Below are positions 1 through 8,375 of a stretch of 64,000 nucleotides of DNA, one piece after another. The notes under the pieces are model-generated. The model saw nothing but the letters and a program-made list of their open reading frames with translations, searched no databases and had not been told where the DNA came from. Each line of letters opens with the position of its first letter. Position 1 is the stretch's first letter. The DNA is taken from assembly GCA_943846685.1 (NCBI GenBank), contig OX044363.1:124001-188000 (forward strand), read 5' to 3'. A program made the position numbers and the translations under genes. Source of the DNA: an uncultured Pseudomonadales bacterium (lineage in GTDB: Bacteria > Pseudomonadota > Gammaproteobacteria > Pseudomonadales > Porticoccaceae).

Positions 1-620
1 TACTCGACGGTATGCTTCGCGACCAACATCCCACCGCCCTTGAAACCCAAGCCGAACTACTGCGCTACTGCCATGCCGTCGCCGGTACAGTCGGGCTGAT
101 GATGTGTCGGGTTCTCAACTGCCAGCACCCCCGCGCCGACAGCTTTGCCATAGATCTGGGTATCGCCATGCAGCTCACCAATATAGCCCGGGATGTGCTC
201 GAAGATGCGAAAATGGAGCGCCGCTATCTGCCCGCCGCATGGCTCGACAGACCACTGGATCCAGAGACCATAGCCCGCGCCGGCAACAACGCCCTGATAC
301 CGGTTGCCGATGCAATTGATCAGCTATTAGCACTGGCCGAGCTCTATTACGCCAGCGCCCTGCAAGGCATTCACTTGCTGCCCTGGCGCAGCCGATTTTC
401 AATTATTGTTGCCCTGCGCGTCTACCGGCAGATTGGCCGGCAGCTTAAACGCGGCGGGCTCAAATGGTGGCAAGGCCGCACCGTGGTGAGCAAACTGACC
501 AAAGCCCGCCTTAGTATTAGCAGCCTGATCGACCTACTGTCCGGCCTTAGCCCGAAACCCGTTCCGGCCCATAACAGCGCTCTGCACAGACATCTAAAAG
601 GACTTGCCGGTGTCGAATAA
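1..620 (+). CDS. crtB: Phytoene synthase, C-terminal part (5' end outside window)
   Basis: Condenses two geranylgeranyl diphosphates to phytoene, the first committed carotenoid step. The frame is open to base 3 (Leu-Asp-Gly codons precede the Met at 12), so the gene begins left of the window and about 205 C-terminal residues are visible. Seen here, numbering from that Met: YCHAVAGTVGLMM at 19-31, the second Asp-rich substrate/Mg motif NIARDVLEDA at 57-66, then RRYLP, all diagnostic of the squalene/phytoene synthase family. The stop overlaps the next gene crtY, so translation is probably coupled. The order crtB-crtY-blh-idi is the tail of the usual proteorhodopsin-linked carotenoid operon; crtE, crtI and the opsin itself would lie upstream and are not visible. 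Confidence 0.92.
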   Translation, partial: LDGMLRDQHPTALETQAELLRYCHAVAGTVGLMMCRVLNCQHPRADSFAIDLGIAMQLTNIARDVLEDAKMERRYLPAAWLDRPLDPETIARAGNNALIPVADAIDQLLALAELYYASALQGIHLLPWRSRFSIIVALRVYRQIGRQLKRGGLKWWQGRTVVSKLTKARLSISSLIDLLSGLSPKPVPAHNSALHRHLKGLAGVE

Positions 621-1767
621 TAGCCATGAAGTTGATATCGCCATTATTGGCGGCGGCAATGCCGGGCTAACACTGGCCGCACAGCTAGCCGCTCAAAAGT
701 GCCCACCCAACACAGTGGTCATTGAGCCCCAGCCCCCAACCCAACGCGACTGCAGCTGGGGGCTCTGGGCACAGGAAAAACAGGCAAAAGAACTAAGCCA
801 CTCGACAAAAGGCCGCTGGAAACGCTGGCAGCTAATCGACCACCTCAGTCGCGTCACCCACAGCAGCGACCAATACAGCTATGTAAGCCTTAGCTCAGCA
901 GACTATCTACTCGACCGCGCAGCGCAGCTGCACCAACCGGTCAGTTTAGTTGAGGAATCTGTCAGCGCGTTAAAACCCGGGCAAGACCGAACCACCGTGG
1001 TGACTGATCAAAACCAATACAGCGCCAAAACCGTCTATGACAGTCGTCCACCGAAAATTGCCGACAATGGCTTGCGGCAACATTTTCTCGGCTGGCATAT
1101 ACACACCGAGCAACCGATTAAAGACCCGGATACCGCCATCCTGATGGACTTTCGTGTCGATCAATCACGAGGGCTGCACTTTATTTATGCACTGCCGTTT
1201 TCCGAGCATCATATACTCGTCGAATCCACATTGATTTCAACTACCGTTGAACCTCAGGAATGGTATCGCAATGCTATAAAAGGCTGGCTGAAAAATAATA
1301 ATATTCAGGTCGCCGAGATAATCAGCGAAGAAATTGGCGTGATCCCAATGGATACACTGGTTGTGAATAAACAGCGTAGTCAGTCAAAGTCGACCTCAGC
1401 GCAACAGCCTCTGATCGCCCCAATTGGTGCCGCCAGCGGCGCGGTGCGACGCTCATCGGGCTACGCCTTTCAGCATATCCAGCAGCAGATCAGTCAACTG
1501 GCCGCCGGTATCGAACAGGGCAACAGGAGCGTTCCCACCCCTATCTCCAGCCGCCTAACCACAATGGATAAAATTTTTAATGGCGTGTTAATCAGCCGAC
1601 CGGAACTCGCCGTATCACTTTATATGCGTATGGCAAAAGCCCTCACCGGTGATCAGTTTTCACGCTTTATGCTCGGCGAGGCAACCACCAGCGATTGGCT
1701 GCGAGTTATCGCCGCCATGCCCAAAGGGGCTTTTTTAAAGCAACTTGTAAAACAACTTATAAGGTAG
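610..1767 (+). CDS. crtY: Lycopene beta-cyclase
   Basis: Cyclises both ends of lycopene to give beta-carotene. The N-terminus carries a Rossmann dinucleotide motif (DIAIIGGGNAGLTLA) followed by the C-SWGLWA segment typical of CrtY-type cyclases, and length (about 385 aa) fits the family. Two starts are possible: TTG at 604 and GTG at 610. I chose GTG 610 because AAAAGGA at 597-603 is then correctly spaced (about 7 bases), whereas it abuts the TTG. Either way the start overlaps the end of crtB. The gap to blh is 7 bp. Role is clear from family and from sitting between phytoene synthase and the beta-carotene-cleaving enzyme. Confidence 0.9.
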   Translation: MSNNSHEVDIAIIGGGNAGLTLAAQLAAQKCPPNTVVIEPQPPTQRDCSWGLWAQEKQAKELSHSTKGRWKRWQLIDHLSRVTHSSDQYSYVSLSSADYLLDRAAQLHQPVSLVEESVSALKPGQDRTTVVTDQNQYSAKTVYDSRPPKIADNGLRQHFLGWHIHTEQPIKDPDTAILMDFRVDQSRGLHFIYALPFSEHHILVESTLISTTVEPQEWYRNAIKGWLKNNNIQVAEIISEEIGVIPMDTLVVNKQRSQSKSTSAQQPLIAPIGAASGAVRRSSGYAFQHIQQQISQLAAGIEQGNRSVPTPISSRLTTMDKIFNGVLISRPELAVSLYMRMAKALTGDQFSRFMLGEATTSDWLRVIAAMPKGAFLKQLVKQLIR

Positions 1768-1774
1768 TTAACCC

Positions 1775-2611
1775 ATGCCTGACCCAAGCCTATTATCCAC
1801 CCCATCGCTAATAGCCATCGCCGCTATTTTGCTGATTGGCGTCCCACATGGCGGCCTCGACGGCGCCGTTGCGCGACGTGCCGGCTGGCCCAGTGGCACC
1901 GGCCCATGGATAGCATTCCATCTGGTTTATCTATTATTAGCCGCCGGCGTAGCCGGTCTCTGGTGGCTATACCCGCTATCCAGCTTGATCTTTTTCCTGC
2001 TTATCTCAGCCCTGCATTTTGGCAGCAGTGATATTCACCCTATCAGCGCCCCCAGCTCAAAAGACGCATGGCTGCCACTGATCGCCCATAGTGGACTGGT
2101 AGTGATTGCCATACCCGCATTTCAAAGCAGCGCCGTAGAGCCGCTGTTTGCAGTATTAATCGGCGCCGACAACAGCCTCTGGCTACTGCAACAGATTCAA
2201 CAACTGCTGCTGCCCTGGGTCGCCTGCCTATTTGCCTATGGTATCTACAGCATCTATCAACCGCGCTGGCGCAGCACACAGCTCAACCTCGTCATACTAA
2301 TTGCACTGGCCTATCTACTGCCGCCACTGGTCAGCTTTGCTCTCTACTTTTGTCTCTGGCATAGCCGCGGTCATATGCAGCGAATCTGGCGCAGTATCGC
2401 CGCAGACCACCGTCGGCGCAGTGCCATAGAAGCGATCACTTATAGCCTCTTAGCCTATGCTGCCGCAGCCATCTACTTTGCCCTGCAGGCCACTAATGAA
2501 GTGGCACCAGCACTGATACAACTCACCTTTATCGGCCTTGCCGCACTGACAGTGCCCCATATGTTATTGGTTGATTTTACTCACGGACATCGGGAACAGC
2601 AGCATGACTGA
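1775..2611 (+). CDS. blh: Beta-carotene 15,15'-dioxygenase, Brp/Blh family
   Basis: Membrane-embedded oxygenase that splits beta-carotene into two retinals, the proteorhodopsin chromophore. The protein is 278 aa and strongly hydrophobic with several membrane segments; histidine motifs expected to bind iron are visible as GVPHGGLDGAVA near residues 22-33, LHFGSSDIH near 80-88 and LWHSRGH near 194-200. ATG 1775 follows AAGG at the crtY terminus. Its stop overlaps the idi start. Because its only well established bacterial use is retinal supply, the gene predicts a rhodopsin elsewhere in the genome. Confidence 0.9.
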   Translation: MPDPSLLSTPSLIAIAAILLIGVPHGGLDGAVARRAGWPSGTGPWIAFHLVYLLLAAGVAGLWWLYPLSSLIFFLLISALHFGSSDIHPISAPSSKDAWLPLIAHSGLVVIAIPAFQSSAVEPLFAVLIGADNSLWLLQQIQQLLLPWVACLFAYGIYSIYQPRWRSTQLNLVILIALAYLLPPLVSFALYFCLWHSRGHMQRIWRSIAADHRRRSAIEAITYSLLAYAAAAIYFALQATNEVAPALIQLTFIGLAALTVPHMLLVDFTHGHREQQHD

Positions 2612-3623
2612 TATCAGCCAACGCAAAGCAGACCATATTCATCTGGCCCTGCAAACCGAACATCAGGCCACAGAATCAGCCGGCTTTGATCGTATTCGCT
2701 TTGAGCACAACTGCCTGCCCGAACTGCACACAGAAGATATTGACTGCTCAACCGTCTTCCTCAAACAATACTGCTCCGCGCCACTGATGATTGGTGCCAT
2801 GACCGGCGGCTGCGAGCGCGGCGAAACCATCAATCGACATCTGGCAGAAGCCGCTGAACAGGCACAGATTCCCATGGCACTGGGCTCACAGCGAGCAGCC
2901 CTGCAAGACGCGGCACAAAATAAACAGCTACAGAACCTGCGCCGCTGGGCACCCAAAGCCATACTGCTAGGCAATCTCGGCGGCACCCAACTGCAACAGC
3001 ATGGTGTTGAGCTCGCACAGCGCGCCGTCGACAGCGTGCAGGCCAACGCCATGATAATTCACTTAAATCCGCTGCAAGAACTGGTGCAACCAAAAGGTGA
3101 TCGCGACTGGCGCGGCGTACTGGATGCCATTGAACAGTGCTGCGCCACCCTCAGCGTGCCAGTCATTATTAAAGAAGTTGGCGCCGGTATTGGCCCAACC
3201 GCAGCAAAGCGCCTAATCGACGTAGGCGTGCAGTGGATTGAAATCGCCGGACGCGGCGGCACCAGCTGGGCCAGTATTGAAAATGCCCGTACCGACCAGA
3301 CCCGCGAACAACAGATAGCCGCACCCTTTATCAACTGGGGAATGAACAGCGCCCAACTGATTCCCCAACTGCGCAGCCAATCTCAACAGCTCAGCTTAAT
3401 CGCCTCCGGCGGCCTGCGCAACGGACTGGATATAGCCCGCAGCATTCGACTCGGCGCCAATATGAGCTCCATAGCACAGCCTTTTTTAGCGCCGGCACTA
3501 GAGTCCACCGAAGCGGTTATTGAACAAATTGAAATATTTCGCGAACAGCTGCGCTGGGCCATGTTTCTAACCGGCAGCAAAAACCTTAAAAAGCTGCAAA
3601 GCGCCCCCCTGCAACAGAACTAA
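2604..3623 (+). CDS. fni: Isopentenyl-diphosphate delta-isomerase, type 2 (FMN-dependent)
   Basis: Interconverts IPP and DMAPP, supplying the isoprenoid precursor for the carotenoid genes just upstream. Length from ATG 2604 is 339 aa, normal for the type 2 enzyme. Visible family signatures are the R-K-DHI-LAL start, PLMIGAMTGG (FMN/phosphate region, about residue 63-72), ALGSQRAAL, IHLNPLQE and the glycine-rich IASGGLRNGLDIA near the C-terminus. An upstream TTG at 2571 keeps the frame, but it lies deep inside blh and the homology begins at 2604. The 8-bp overlap with blh indicates coupling. It is the last gene of the carotenoid/retinal block. Confidence 0.9.
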   Translation: MTDISQRKADHIHLALQTEHQATESAGFDRIRFEHNCLPELHTEDIDCSTVFLKQYCSAPLMIGAMTGGCERGETINRHLAEAAEQAQIPMALGSQRAALQDAAQNKQLQNLRRWAPKAILLGNLGGTQLQQHGVELAQRAVDSVQANAMIIHLNPLQELVQPKGDRDWRGVLDAIEQCCATLSVPVIIKEVGAGIGPTAAKRLIDVGVQWIEIAGRGGTSWASIENARTDQTREQQIAAPFINWGMNSAQLIPQLRSQSQQLSLIASGGLRNGLDIARSIRLGANMSSIAQPFLAPALESTEAVIEQIEIFREQLRWAMFLTGSKNLKKLQSAPLQQN

Positions 3624-3683
3624 AATCCGCTTACACTAATTGCTCTCACCAACACCGCAAGAGAAAGAAAAGGAGAACCCTCT

Positions 3684-4796
3684 GTGAGCCAGAGCCAGAT
3701 TAAGAGCCAGATTCAAACCGAGACTATTGCCGGCGTCGGCCTAATCACCCTCAACCGACCCGAAGCCCTAAATGCCCTAACCCTGCAGATGGTGAATAGA
3801 CTCAGCGCAGTACTCAACGCATGGCGAGACGATCCCAACATCGAAGTAGTCGCCATTCGCGGCAACCATAAACAGGGCCCCTTTGGCACTTTTTGTGCCG
3901 GCGGTGATATACGCTTCTTCCACGATGCCGCCATCGCCGAAGACCCCGCACTCGAAGACTTTTTTACCGCTGAATACAGCTTAAATCATCTGATCTACCA
4001 CTACCCCAAACCCTATATCGCCTTTATGGATGGCGTGGTTATGGGAGGCGGAATGGGGCTCGCACAGGGCGCCGACCTGCGCATCGTCAGCGAGCGAACA
4101 AAGATGGCCATGCCGGAAACCAAGATCGGCCTGTTCCCCGATGTTGGCGGCGGCTACTTCCTCAGTCACTGCCCCGGCGCTAGCGGCGAATATCTTGCCC
4201 TATGCGGACAGATGCTAACTGGCGATGAAGCACTGGCCGTAGGTCTTGCCGATGCACTGGCAGCCACTGAAAGCCTGCCCGAGCTTTGGAATAGCCTGAC
4301 CAAAAATACTCAACTCAGCCCCACAAAGCGTTTTGAGCAACTGCAAAATCAACTGACCAAAACCCCGCCACAGCCCCAATGGCTAGATAGTCAGATCGAC
4401 TCTATTTTTAGCCTTCCAACTCTAGGGGACATTATTCAGGCACTGGAAAATGCCAATAACCACTGGGCAACAGAGACCCTAAAAACCCTGCGCCAACGCT
4501 CACCGCTAATGCTCCACGTCACACTGGAACAGATTCGCCGCGGACGAGAGCTGTGCATGGCCGATGATCTGCGGATGGAGCGAACCATAGTTCAGCACTG
4601 CTTCTATACCAACCACCTTAATCGCCGCGCTGAGAGCAGTGAAACCGTCGAAGGTATCCGCGCCCTAGCCGTGGATAAAGACCAGAATCCGAAGTGGAAC
4701 CCAGCGCGTATTGAAGATATTACCCCAGAGATGGTCGCCCCCTTCTTTATAAGCCCCTGGCCTGACAGCCAGCACCCTCTCGCTAACCTAAAATAG
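3684..4796 (+). CDS. 3-hydroxyisobutyryl-CoA hydrolase (enoyl-CoA hydratase superfamily)
   Basis: Probable valine-catabolism thioesterase that releases 3-hydroxyisobutyrate from its CoA ester. The 370-aa protein is a crotonase-fold enzyme: [13 protein letters not shown] near residue 16, oxyanion-hole segment [10 protein letters not shown] near 71, and [13 protein letters not shown] near 115. The stretch [17 protein letters not shown] with its preceding PETK is typical of HIBCH rather than of ordinary enoyl-CoA hydratase, and the length (crotonases are near 260 aa) agrees. GTG start 3684 has a good AAGGAGA 10 bases upstream. The next reading frame starts 14 bp after the stop. A general enoyl-CoA hydratase/isomerase is the alternative call. 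Confidence 0.85.
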   Translation: MSQSQIKSQIQTETIAGVGLITLNRPEALNALTLQMVNRLSAVLNAWRDDPNIEVVAIRGNHKQGPFGTFCAGGDIRFFHDAAIAEDPALEDFFTAEYSLNHLIYHYPKPYIAFMDGVVMGGGMGLAQGADLRIVSERTKMAMPETKIGLFPDVGGGYFLSHCPGASGEYLALCGQMLTGDEALAVGLADALAATESLPELWNSLTKNTQLSPTKRFEQLQNQLTKTPPQPQWLDSQIDSIFSLPTLGDIIQALENANNHWATETLKTLRQRSPLMLHVTLEQIRRGRELCMADDLRMERTIVQHCFYTNHLNRRAESSETVEGIRALAVDKDQNPKWNPARIEDITPEMVAPFFISPWPDSQHPLANLK

Positions 4797-4810
4797 ATAT
4801 AGCAGCCAAT

Positions 4811-4999
4811 ATGCATCTCCACGAAAAACAGATCACCTGCCCCTTTTGCTGGGAGAGCATCACCCTACTGGTCGACCCCTCCGAATCGCAAACCTATACC
4901 GAAGACTGCTTTGTCTGCTGTCGCCCAATCCTGATTCAAACTCAGGTCTATGGCGATGAAGTCAGCGTCGAAGCCACTCAGGAAGATCTTGGGTTTTAA
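4811..4999 (+). CDS. Small CPXCG-motif cysteine-rich protein
   Basis: A 62-residue protein with two CxxC knuckles, CPFCWE at residues 10-15 and CFVCCRP near 33-39, which suggests a metal (zinc) site. It matches the short CPXCG family found widely in gammaproteobacteria; no function is established. It follows the CoA hydrolase by 14 bp and may be co-transcribed. There is no signal peptide, so it should be cytoplasmic. A copy of the dispersed core CTCATCTGACCCCAATTT lies just after it (5018-5035). Confidence 0.8.
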   Translation: MHLHEKQITCPFCWESITLLVDPSESQTYTEDCFVCCRPILIQTQVYGDEVSVEATQEDLGF

Positions 5000-5017
5000 T
5001 ACAAAGCGCTTAAAACC

Positions 5018-5035
5018 CTCATCTGACCCCAATTT
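5018..5035 (+). repeat. Single copy of dispersed repeat CTCATCTGACCCCAATTT
   Basis: This 18-base string is identical to the core of the array at 12021-12181, 7 kb away. It lies in the short intergenic gap between the CPXCG protein and yaeQ. An exact 18-mer shared by two intergenic places is far beyond chance in 64 kb, so I read it as one member of a genome-dispersed repeat. Confidence 0.75.
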
Positions 5036-5104
5036 ATTCTGTACTATTGCCAGCATAAAAATTATTCACTCCCAATTCGTCCAGCGTAAAAGGCTCAAAC
5101 CCAA

Positions 5105-5641
5105 ATGGCTCTAAGTGCAACTATCTGCAAAGCAGAACTCAACGTTATCGATATGGATCGCCATTATTACCAACAGCACAGCCTGACACTGGCCCAGCAC
5201 CCCTCGGAAACCGATGAGCGCCTAATGGTGCGACTACTGGCCTTTGCCCTGCATGCCAGCGAATCACTGAGCTTTACCAAAGGCCTAAGCACCGATGATG
5301 AACCGGATCTCTGGCAAAAAAGCCTTAGCGACGATATCGAACTGTGGATTGAGCTGGGACTGCCCAGTGAGAAGCGCCTAAAAAAGGCCTGCGGCCGATC
5401 CCAGCAGGTGATTGTTTATACCTATGGCACCGGCGGTGCAGAGATGTGGTGGAAACAGATGCAGTCGCAGATCAGTCGATTTAAGAATTTAACTATCAGG
5501 CATATAGATTCGGATACCACTCAGGCAATGGCGGGACTTGTGGAGCGAAGTGTTGATGTGCAGGTGAGTATTCAGGATAAGGAGATTACTTGGAACTGTG
5601 GGGAGTTAAATCTGAGTTTTATGCCAGAGGGGCTTTACTAA
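5105..5641 (+). CDS. yaeQ: YaeQ family protein
   Basis: A 178-aa soluble protein of the YaeQ family, which has a PD-(D/E)xK nuclease-like fold in solved members but no settled function. Seen here: the conserved opening ALSATICKAELNVIDMDRHYY, HPSETDERLMVRLLAFALHA near residues 31-52 and VYTYGTGGAEMWW near 103-115. Length is normal for the family. ATG 5105 is preceded by AAAAGGCTC. The gene is convergent with the YkgJ gene, only 4 bp separating the stops. Confidence 0.88.
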   Translation: MALSATICKAELNVIDMDRHYYQQHSLTLAQHPSETDERLMVRLLAFALHASESLSFTKGLSTDDEPDLWQKSLSDDIELWIELGLPSEKRLKKACGRSQQVIVYTYGTGGAEMWWKQMQSQISRFKNLTIRHIDSDTTQAMAGLVERSVDVQVSIQDKEITWNCGELNLSFMPEGLY

Positions 5642-5645
5642 AAAA

Positions 5646-6035
5646 TTATTGCCTTCCTGGCCGACTATCTTCCATTAACTTATCCAATTCAGACTGCGCT
5701 TTTTTAATATTCTCCAAATCTTTAACTTCAATCATCTCGCACTCATCGCGAACCATCTCTGCAATATTGCTCGGATAGTGCCTGCAGTCTTCAGGCCTGC
5801 TGAGGTAGATAGAGCAGGTATATTTTTCTTTACCCTGACCGGGCTCAATCTCAAGAAAAGGGCAGCGGTTAAGTTGCACGCCAGTATCCGGACAAAACCA
5901 GATTTCATTATCTTTGACATATTGATAGATATGCGGCTGGAATAGCTCCCATAGCTCGATCTCTTGCGCTGTTGCAGAGAGGGCGCCATCGCCGTATTTG
6001 ATGCAGCATTTTCCGCATTGGTTACAGTCTTTCAT
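5646..6035 (-). CDS. YkgJ family cysteine-cluster protein
   Basis: A 129-aa protein whose N-terminus DCNQCGKCCIKYG carries the C-x2-C-x2-CC pattern of the YkgJ family, with further cysteines at FCPD, CPFLE, YTCSIY and DCRHYP. This eight-cysteine arrangement is thought to chelate zinc or iron. No signal peptide is present. Function is unknown in the family. It is a single gene on the minus strand, facing yaeQ, with the next plus-strand gene starting about 180 bp beyond its start. Confidence 0.82.
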   Translation of the reverse strand: MKDCNQCGKCCIKYGDGALSATAQEIELWELFQPHIYQYVKDNEIWFCPDTGVQLNRCPFLEIEPGQGKEKYTCSIYLSRPEDCRHYPSNIAEMVRDECEMIEVKDLENIKKAQSELDKLMEDSRPGRQ

Positions 6036-6212
6036 AGGCTTTAAGAGCTTTGCTGAAGATAATATAAAATTGTATCACCAACGCCGCCTTTGAGCTTACC
6101 CCTGCCCATTAGCTTAATTTTAAGGCATGGAAGAATTCCTCCATAAACATTACACTGCACGCCATCAGAAACCCTCACGCAGACAGTGGCTTTCCACTCC
6201 AGCAGGATTCCA

Positions 6213-6647
6213 ATGAAAAAGACCTTTAAATTAGAGCACCCTAAAATTAAAGTGCCCCGCGTCGTAGACTCGGTAAAGCACGACATTAAAAAATACCTCA
6301 AAAAAGAACGTAAAAATACCCTGCCCGCTGGGGCTAAATATTGGGGCTTTGATTGCAAACTTGGCGCATCTGAAGAGACCGCCGTTGAGGTGCAACTTCC
6401 ATCGCTGACAAAGAGTATCGATGCGCTGGTAGAAAAAAATAGTATGACTATCTATGTGGAAATAACTGCCAAAGCCCTTGAGGGTGGTGGAACTCCGGCT
6501 GTCGAGACGCCACAAGAGTCGCCAAAGAATGAAGAGCCTTCGCCAGAGACAGAAGAGCAAGAAGCTCCGACGAGCGCTAAAACAGCTCCTCAGACAGCAA
6601 AGCCAATATGGCCCACTCAGTCCTTAAAATCCTCACAGGAGGACTAA
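6213..6647 (+). CDS. DUF6172-type small conserved protein with acidic tail
   Basis: About 144 aa. The N-terminal 90 residues (KKTFKLEHPKIKVPRVVDSV, then KYWGFDCKLGASEETA) match a conserved, uncharacterised family that I believe is DUF6172. After IYVEITAKA the chain continues about 50 residues as a proline/glutamate-rich tail that the usual members lack or keep short. I chose ATG 6213 because AGGA precedes it by about 7 bases; the longer form from 6186 has no such site. The gene runs into the next one: its stop lies between the ribosome-binding site and the probable start of yehS, so the two are translationally linked. Confidence 0.7.
   Translation: MKKTFKLEHPKIKVPRVVDSVKHDIKKYLKKERKNTLPAGAKYWGFDCKLGASEETAVEVQLPSLTKSIDALVEKNSMTIYVEITAKALEGGGTPAVETPQESPKNEEPSPETEEQEAPTSAKTAPQTAKPIWPTQSLKSSQED
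6637..6642 (+). promoter_or_regulatory. Perfect AGGAGG ribosome-binding site pointing to an AUC start
   Basis: AGGAGG is exactly complementary to the 16S tail. Seven bases downstream (6650) is ATC, not ATG, GTG or TTG, and this ATC is where YehS homologues begin (I-D-N-N-D-I-L-R versus M-L-S-N-D-I-L-R in E. coli). The in-frame ATG at 6608 has only a weak AGCAAAG upstream. Confidence 0.6.
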
Positions 6648-6649
6648 TC

Positions 6650-7117
6650 ATCGACAATAACGATATCTTGCGCCGTGTGCGCTATGTGTTTGATTTTAGC
6701 GACCCGCTAATGCTTTCTATCTTTAAGCTTGGCGGCTATGAAGGCAGCAGAGCTGAGCTTAAAACCTGGTTGGCACGGGAAGGCGAGCCCGACTATGTGC
6801 TCTGTGAAGATATCAATCTTGCGCGCTTCCTGAATGGGCTGATTATCAAGAATCGAGGCCCCAGAGAAGATGGTATCCCTCAGCCAGAAAAACGTGTCAG
6901 CAATAACAGCGTATTGCGCAAACTGAAAATCGCCCTGAACCTTCAGGCCGACGATATTCTCGAGATACTTAAACTCAATGATCTGGAATTAAGTAAGCAT
7001 GAATTGAGCGCCCTATTTCGTCGCCCAGATCATAAGAACTACCGCGAGTGTCTGGATCAGGTGCTGCGTAACTTTCTCGATGGGATGGAAAAGCGCTACA
7101 GGCAAAAAATTAAGTAG
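6650..7117 (+). CDS. yehS: DUF1456 family protein (YehS-like), probable AUC start
   Basis: Protein of unknown function with two similar helical repeats: NDILRRVRYVFDFSDPLMLSIF near the start and NNSVLRKLKIALNLQADDILEIL about 75 residues later, ending with RRPDHKNYRECLDQVLRNFL. These and the length (155 aa from 6650; the E. coli protein is 156) identify DUF1456. The start is unusual. A perfect AGGAGG sits 7 bases before an ATC codon where family members start. The only conventional upstream start is ATG 6608, which would add 14 residues read from inside the preceding gene. I favour AUC initiation (compare AUU in infC), which would keep expression low; a point mutation or base-call error is the alternative. 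Confidence 0.75.
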   Translation: MDNNDILRRVRYVFDFSDPLMLSIFKLGGYEGSRAELKTWLAREGEPDYVLCEDINLARFLNGLIIKNRGPREDGIPQPEKRVSNNSVLRKLKIALNLQADDILEILKLNDLELSKHELSALFRRPDHKNYRECLDQVLRNFLDGMEKRYRQKIK

Positions 7118-7150
7118 CTCGAGCTATATCCTCAATGGGCAGACCTGCCT

Positions 7151-8326
7151 TTAAAACTGGCGGGTCTCACCAATATCCAATACCCAGCTATTATCAGCAC
7201 CCAATATTGTCTCCTTGGCCGCAGCTTTAAAACGCAACGGCGGCTCAGCGAGGGGTTCATCCGATAGATCAAAGGTGCCAAAGTGAATCGCCACTGCAGA
7301 CTCCGCCTGCACATCTAAAGCCGCCTGCACCGCCTCTTCGGGATTCATATGGGTTTCAGCCATCATTGCATGGGGTTCGTAGGCGCCAATTGGCACTGCC
7401 GCCAGATCAAAGGGCCCAAGTTTGTCACCGATCTGTTTAAACCCGGCAAAGTAGCCAGTATCACCGGCAAAATAGAAACGTCTTTCGCTTCCGATTACTG
7501 CCCAAGATGCCCAGAGGGATTTTCTGGTATCTGAAAGTTTGCGCTTGCTCCAGTGCTGAGTGGGCAGGCAGTGAATCTGGGTATTTTTGTAGCTGACAGT
7601 CTCTCCCCAATCCAGTTCCTGCACCTGAGTAATGCCATTTTTAAGCAACAGATCAGCATTGCCTAGAGGGACAAAAAAGACTGTGTCGGAATTGCGCGCG
7701 GCCAACTTACGCAATGTGGGTAGATCTAAATGATCGAAGTGATTATGGGAAATCACCACAAAGTCGATAGTCGGCAAATCCTCAAGCGCCATTCCCGGAT
7801 CGACCCAACGACTCGGGCCAATCGGGGGCACCGGACTGGGCGTCTGAGACCAGATTGGGTCGGTTAAGAAGTTCACCCCTTCCATCTGCACTAACAGGGT
7901 GGCATGACCTATCCAGGTAACGGTGGGTGTGGTGCTGTTATCGCGTAAGAAGGATCCTTCGTTGGCAACGGACTTGGGAGCACCGTTATCACTGCGAAAT
8001 AGCGTGCCGAAACGACGCAGATAAAATCCCAGTCTTACCGGCAGTGAACCATGGGAAATATCACCCCCTTGATTGGTAAAGCGCCCCTTATTATCTCTTG
8101 GGGCGCTATCGAAATCAGGGCTGTAATGGCGCTCAAGGCTGTTAATTAGCTCAAGGCTGTTAACTAGCTCAGGGCCTTTGATCAGCTCAGGGCTGTTAAT
8201 AGGCTCAAGGCTGCTACTAAGCTCAGGGCTGTTAATAAGCTCAGGGCTGCCAACTAACTCAGGGCTGCTCTGCACATGCAGGCTGGCAGTAGCGAGAGTA
8301 AAGCCCAGCATAATCAGCCGCTGCAA
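7151..8326 (-). CDS. MBL-fold metallohydrolase (UlaG-like) with an expanded repeat linker
   Basis: A 391-aa exported metallo-beta-lactamase-fold hydrolase. Residues 1-20 look like a signal peptide. From about residue 75 the sequence follows the UlaG/NAPE-PLD-like family: WIGHATLLVQMEGVNFLTDP, the zinc motif SHNHFDHLD, FAGDTGYF and IGAYEPHAMM, and a late AVAIHFGTFDL. Between signal and domain, residues 21-71 are eight or so copies of a six-residue unit (SPELIN and variants), encoded by an 18-bp tandem repeat. Related proteins go straight from the signal to a YNPxF-like start (here HYSPDF), so the tract looks like an in-frame expansion. It is the last gene of a minus-strand run after an oxidoreductase and a sugar porter. 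Substrate unknown. Confidence 0.8.
   Translation of the reverse strand: MQRLIMLGFTLATASLHVQSSPELVGSPELINSPELSSSLEPINSPELIKGPELVNSLELINSLERHYSPDFDSAPRDNKGRFTNQGGDISHGSLPVRLGFYLRRFGTLFRSDNGAPKSVANEGSFLRDNSTTPTVTWIGHATLLVQMEGVNFLTDPIWSQTPSPVPPIGPSRWVDPGMALEDLPTIDFVVISHNHFDHLDLPTLRKLAARNSDTVFFVPLGNADLLLKNGITQVQELDWGETVSYKNTQIHCLPTQHWSKRKLSDTRKSLWASWAVIGSERRFYFAGDTGYFAGFKQIGDKLGPFDLAAVPIGAYEPHAMMAETHMNPEEAVQAALDVQAESAVAIHFGTFDLSDEPLAEPPLRFKAAAKETILGADNSWVLDIGETRQF
8111..8266 (-). repeat. 18-bp in-frame tandem repeat (AACAGCCCTGAGC family)
   Basis: About eight degenerate copies with an 18-bp period, read on the minus strand as SPELIN, SPELSS, SLEPIN, SPELIK, GPELVN, SLELIN, SLERHY. The best-preserved DNA core is AACAGCCCTGAGC, the same core as at 18325-18422 and 26187-26240. 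Confidence 0.85.
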
Positions 8327-8375
8327 AGGTTTTTTTTTAGCATTCCAGATTTTCGCCTGCGCTGTAATAACTTAT

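Noticed and set aside
7141..7168. Terminator between yehS and the UlaG-like gene
   Set aside because: AGACCTGCC/GGCGGGTCT can pair, but it overlaps the coding end and has no T tract.
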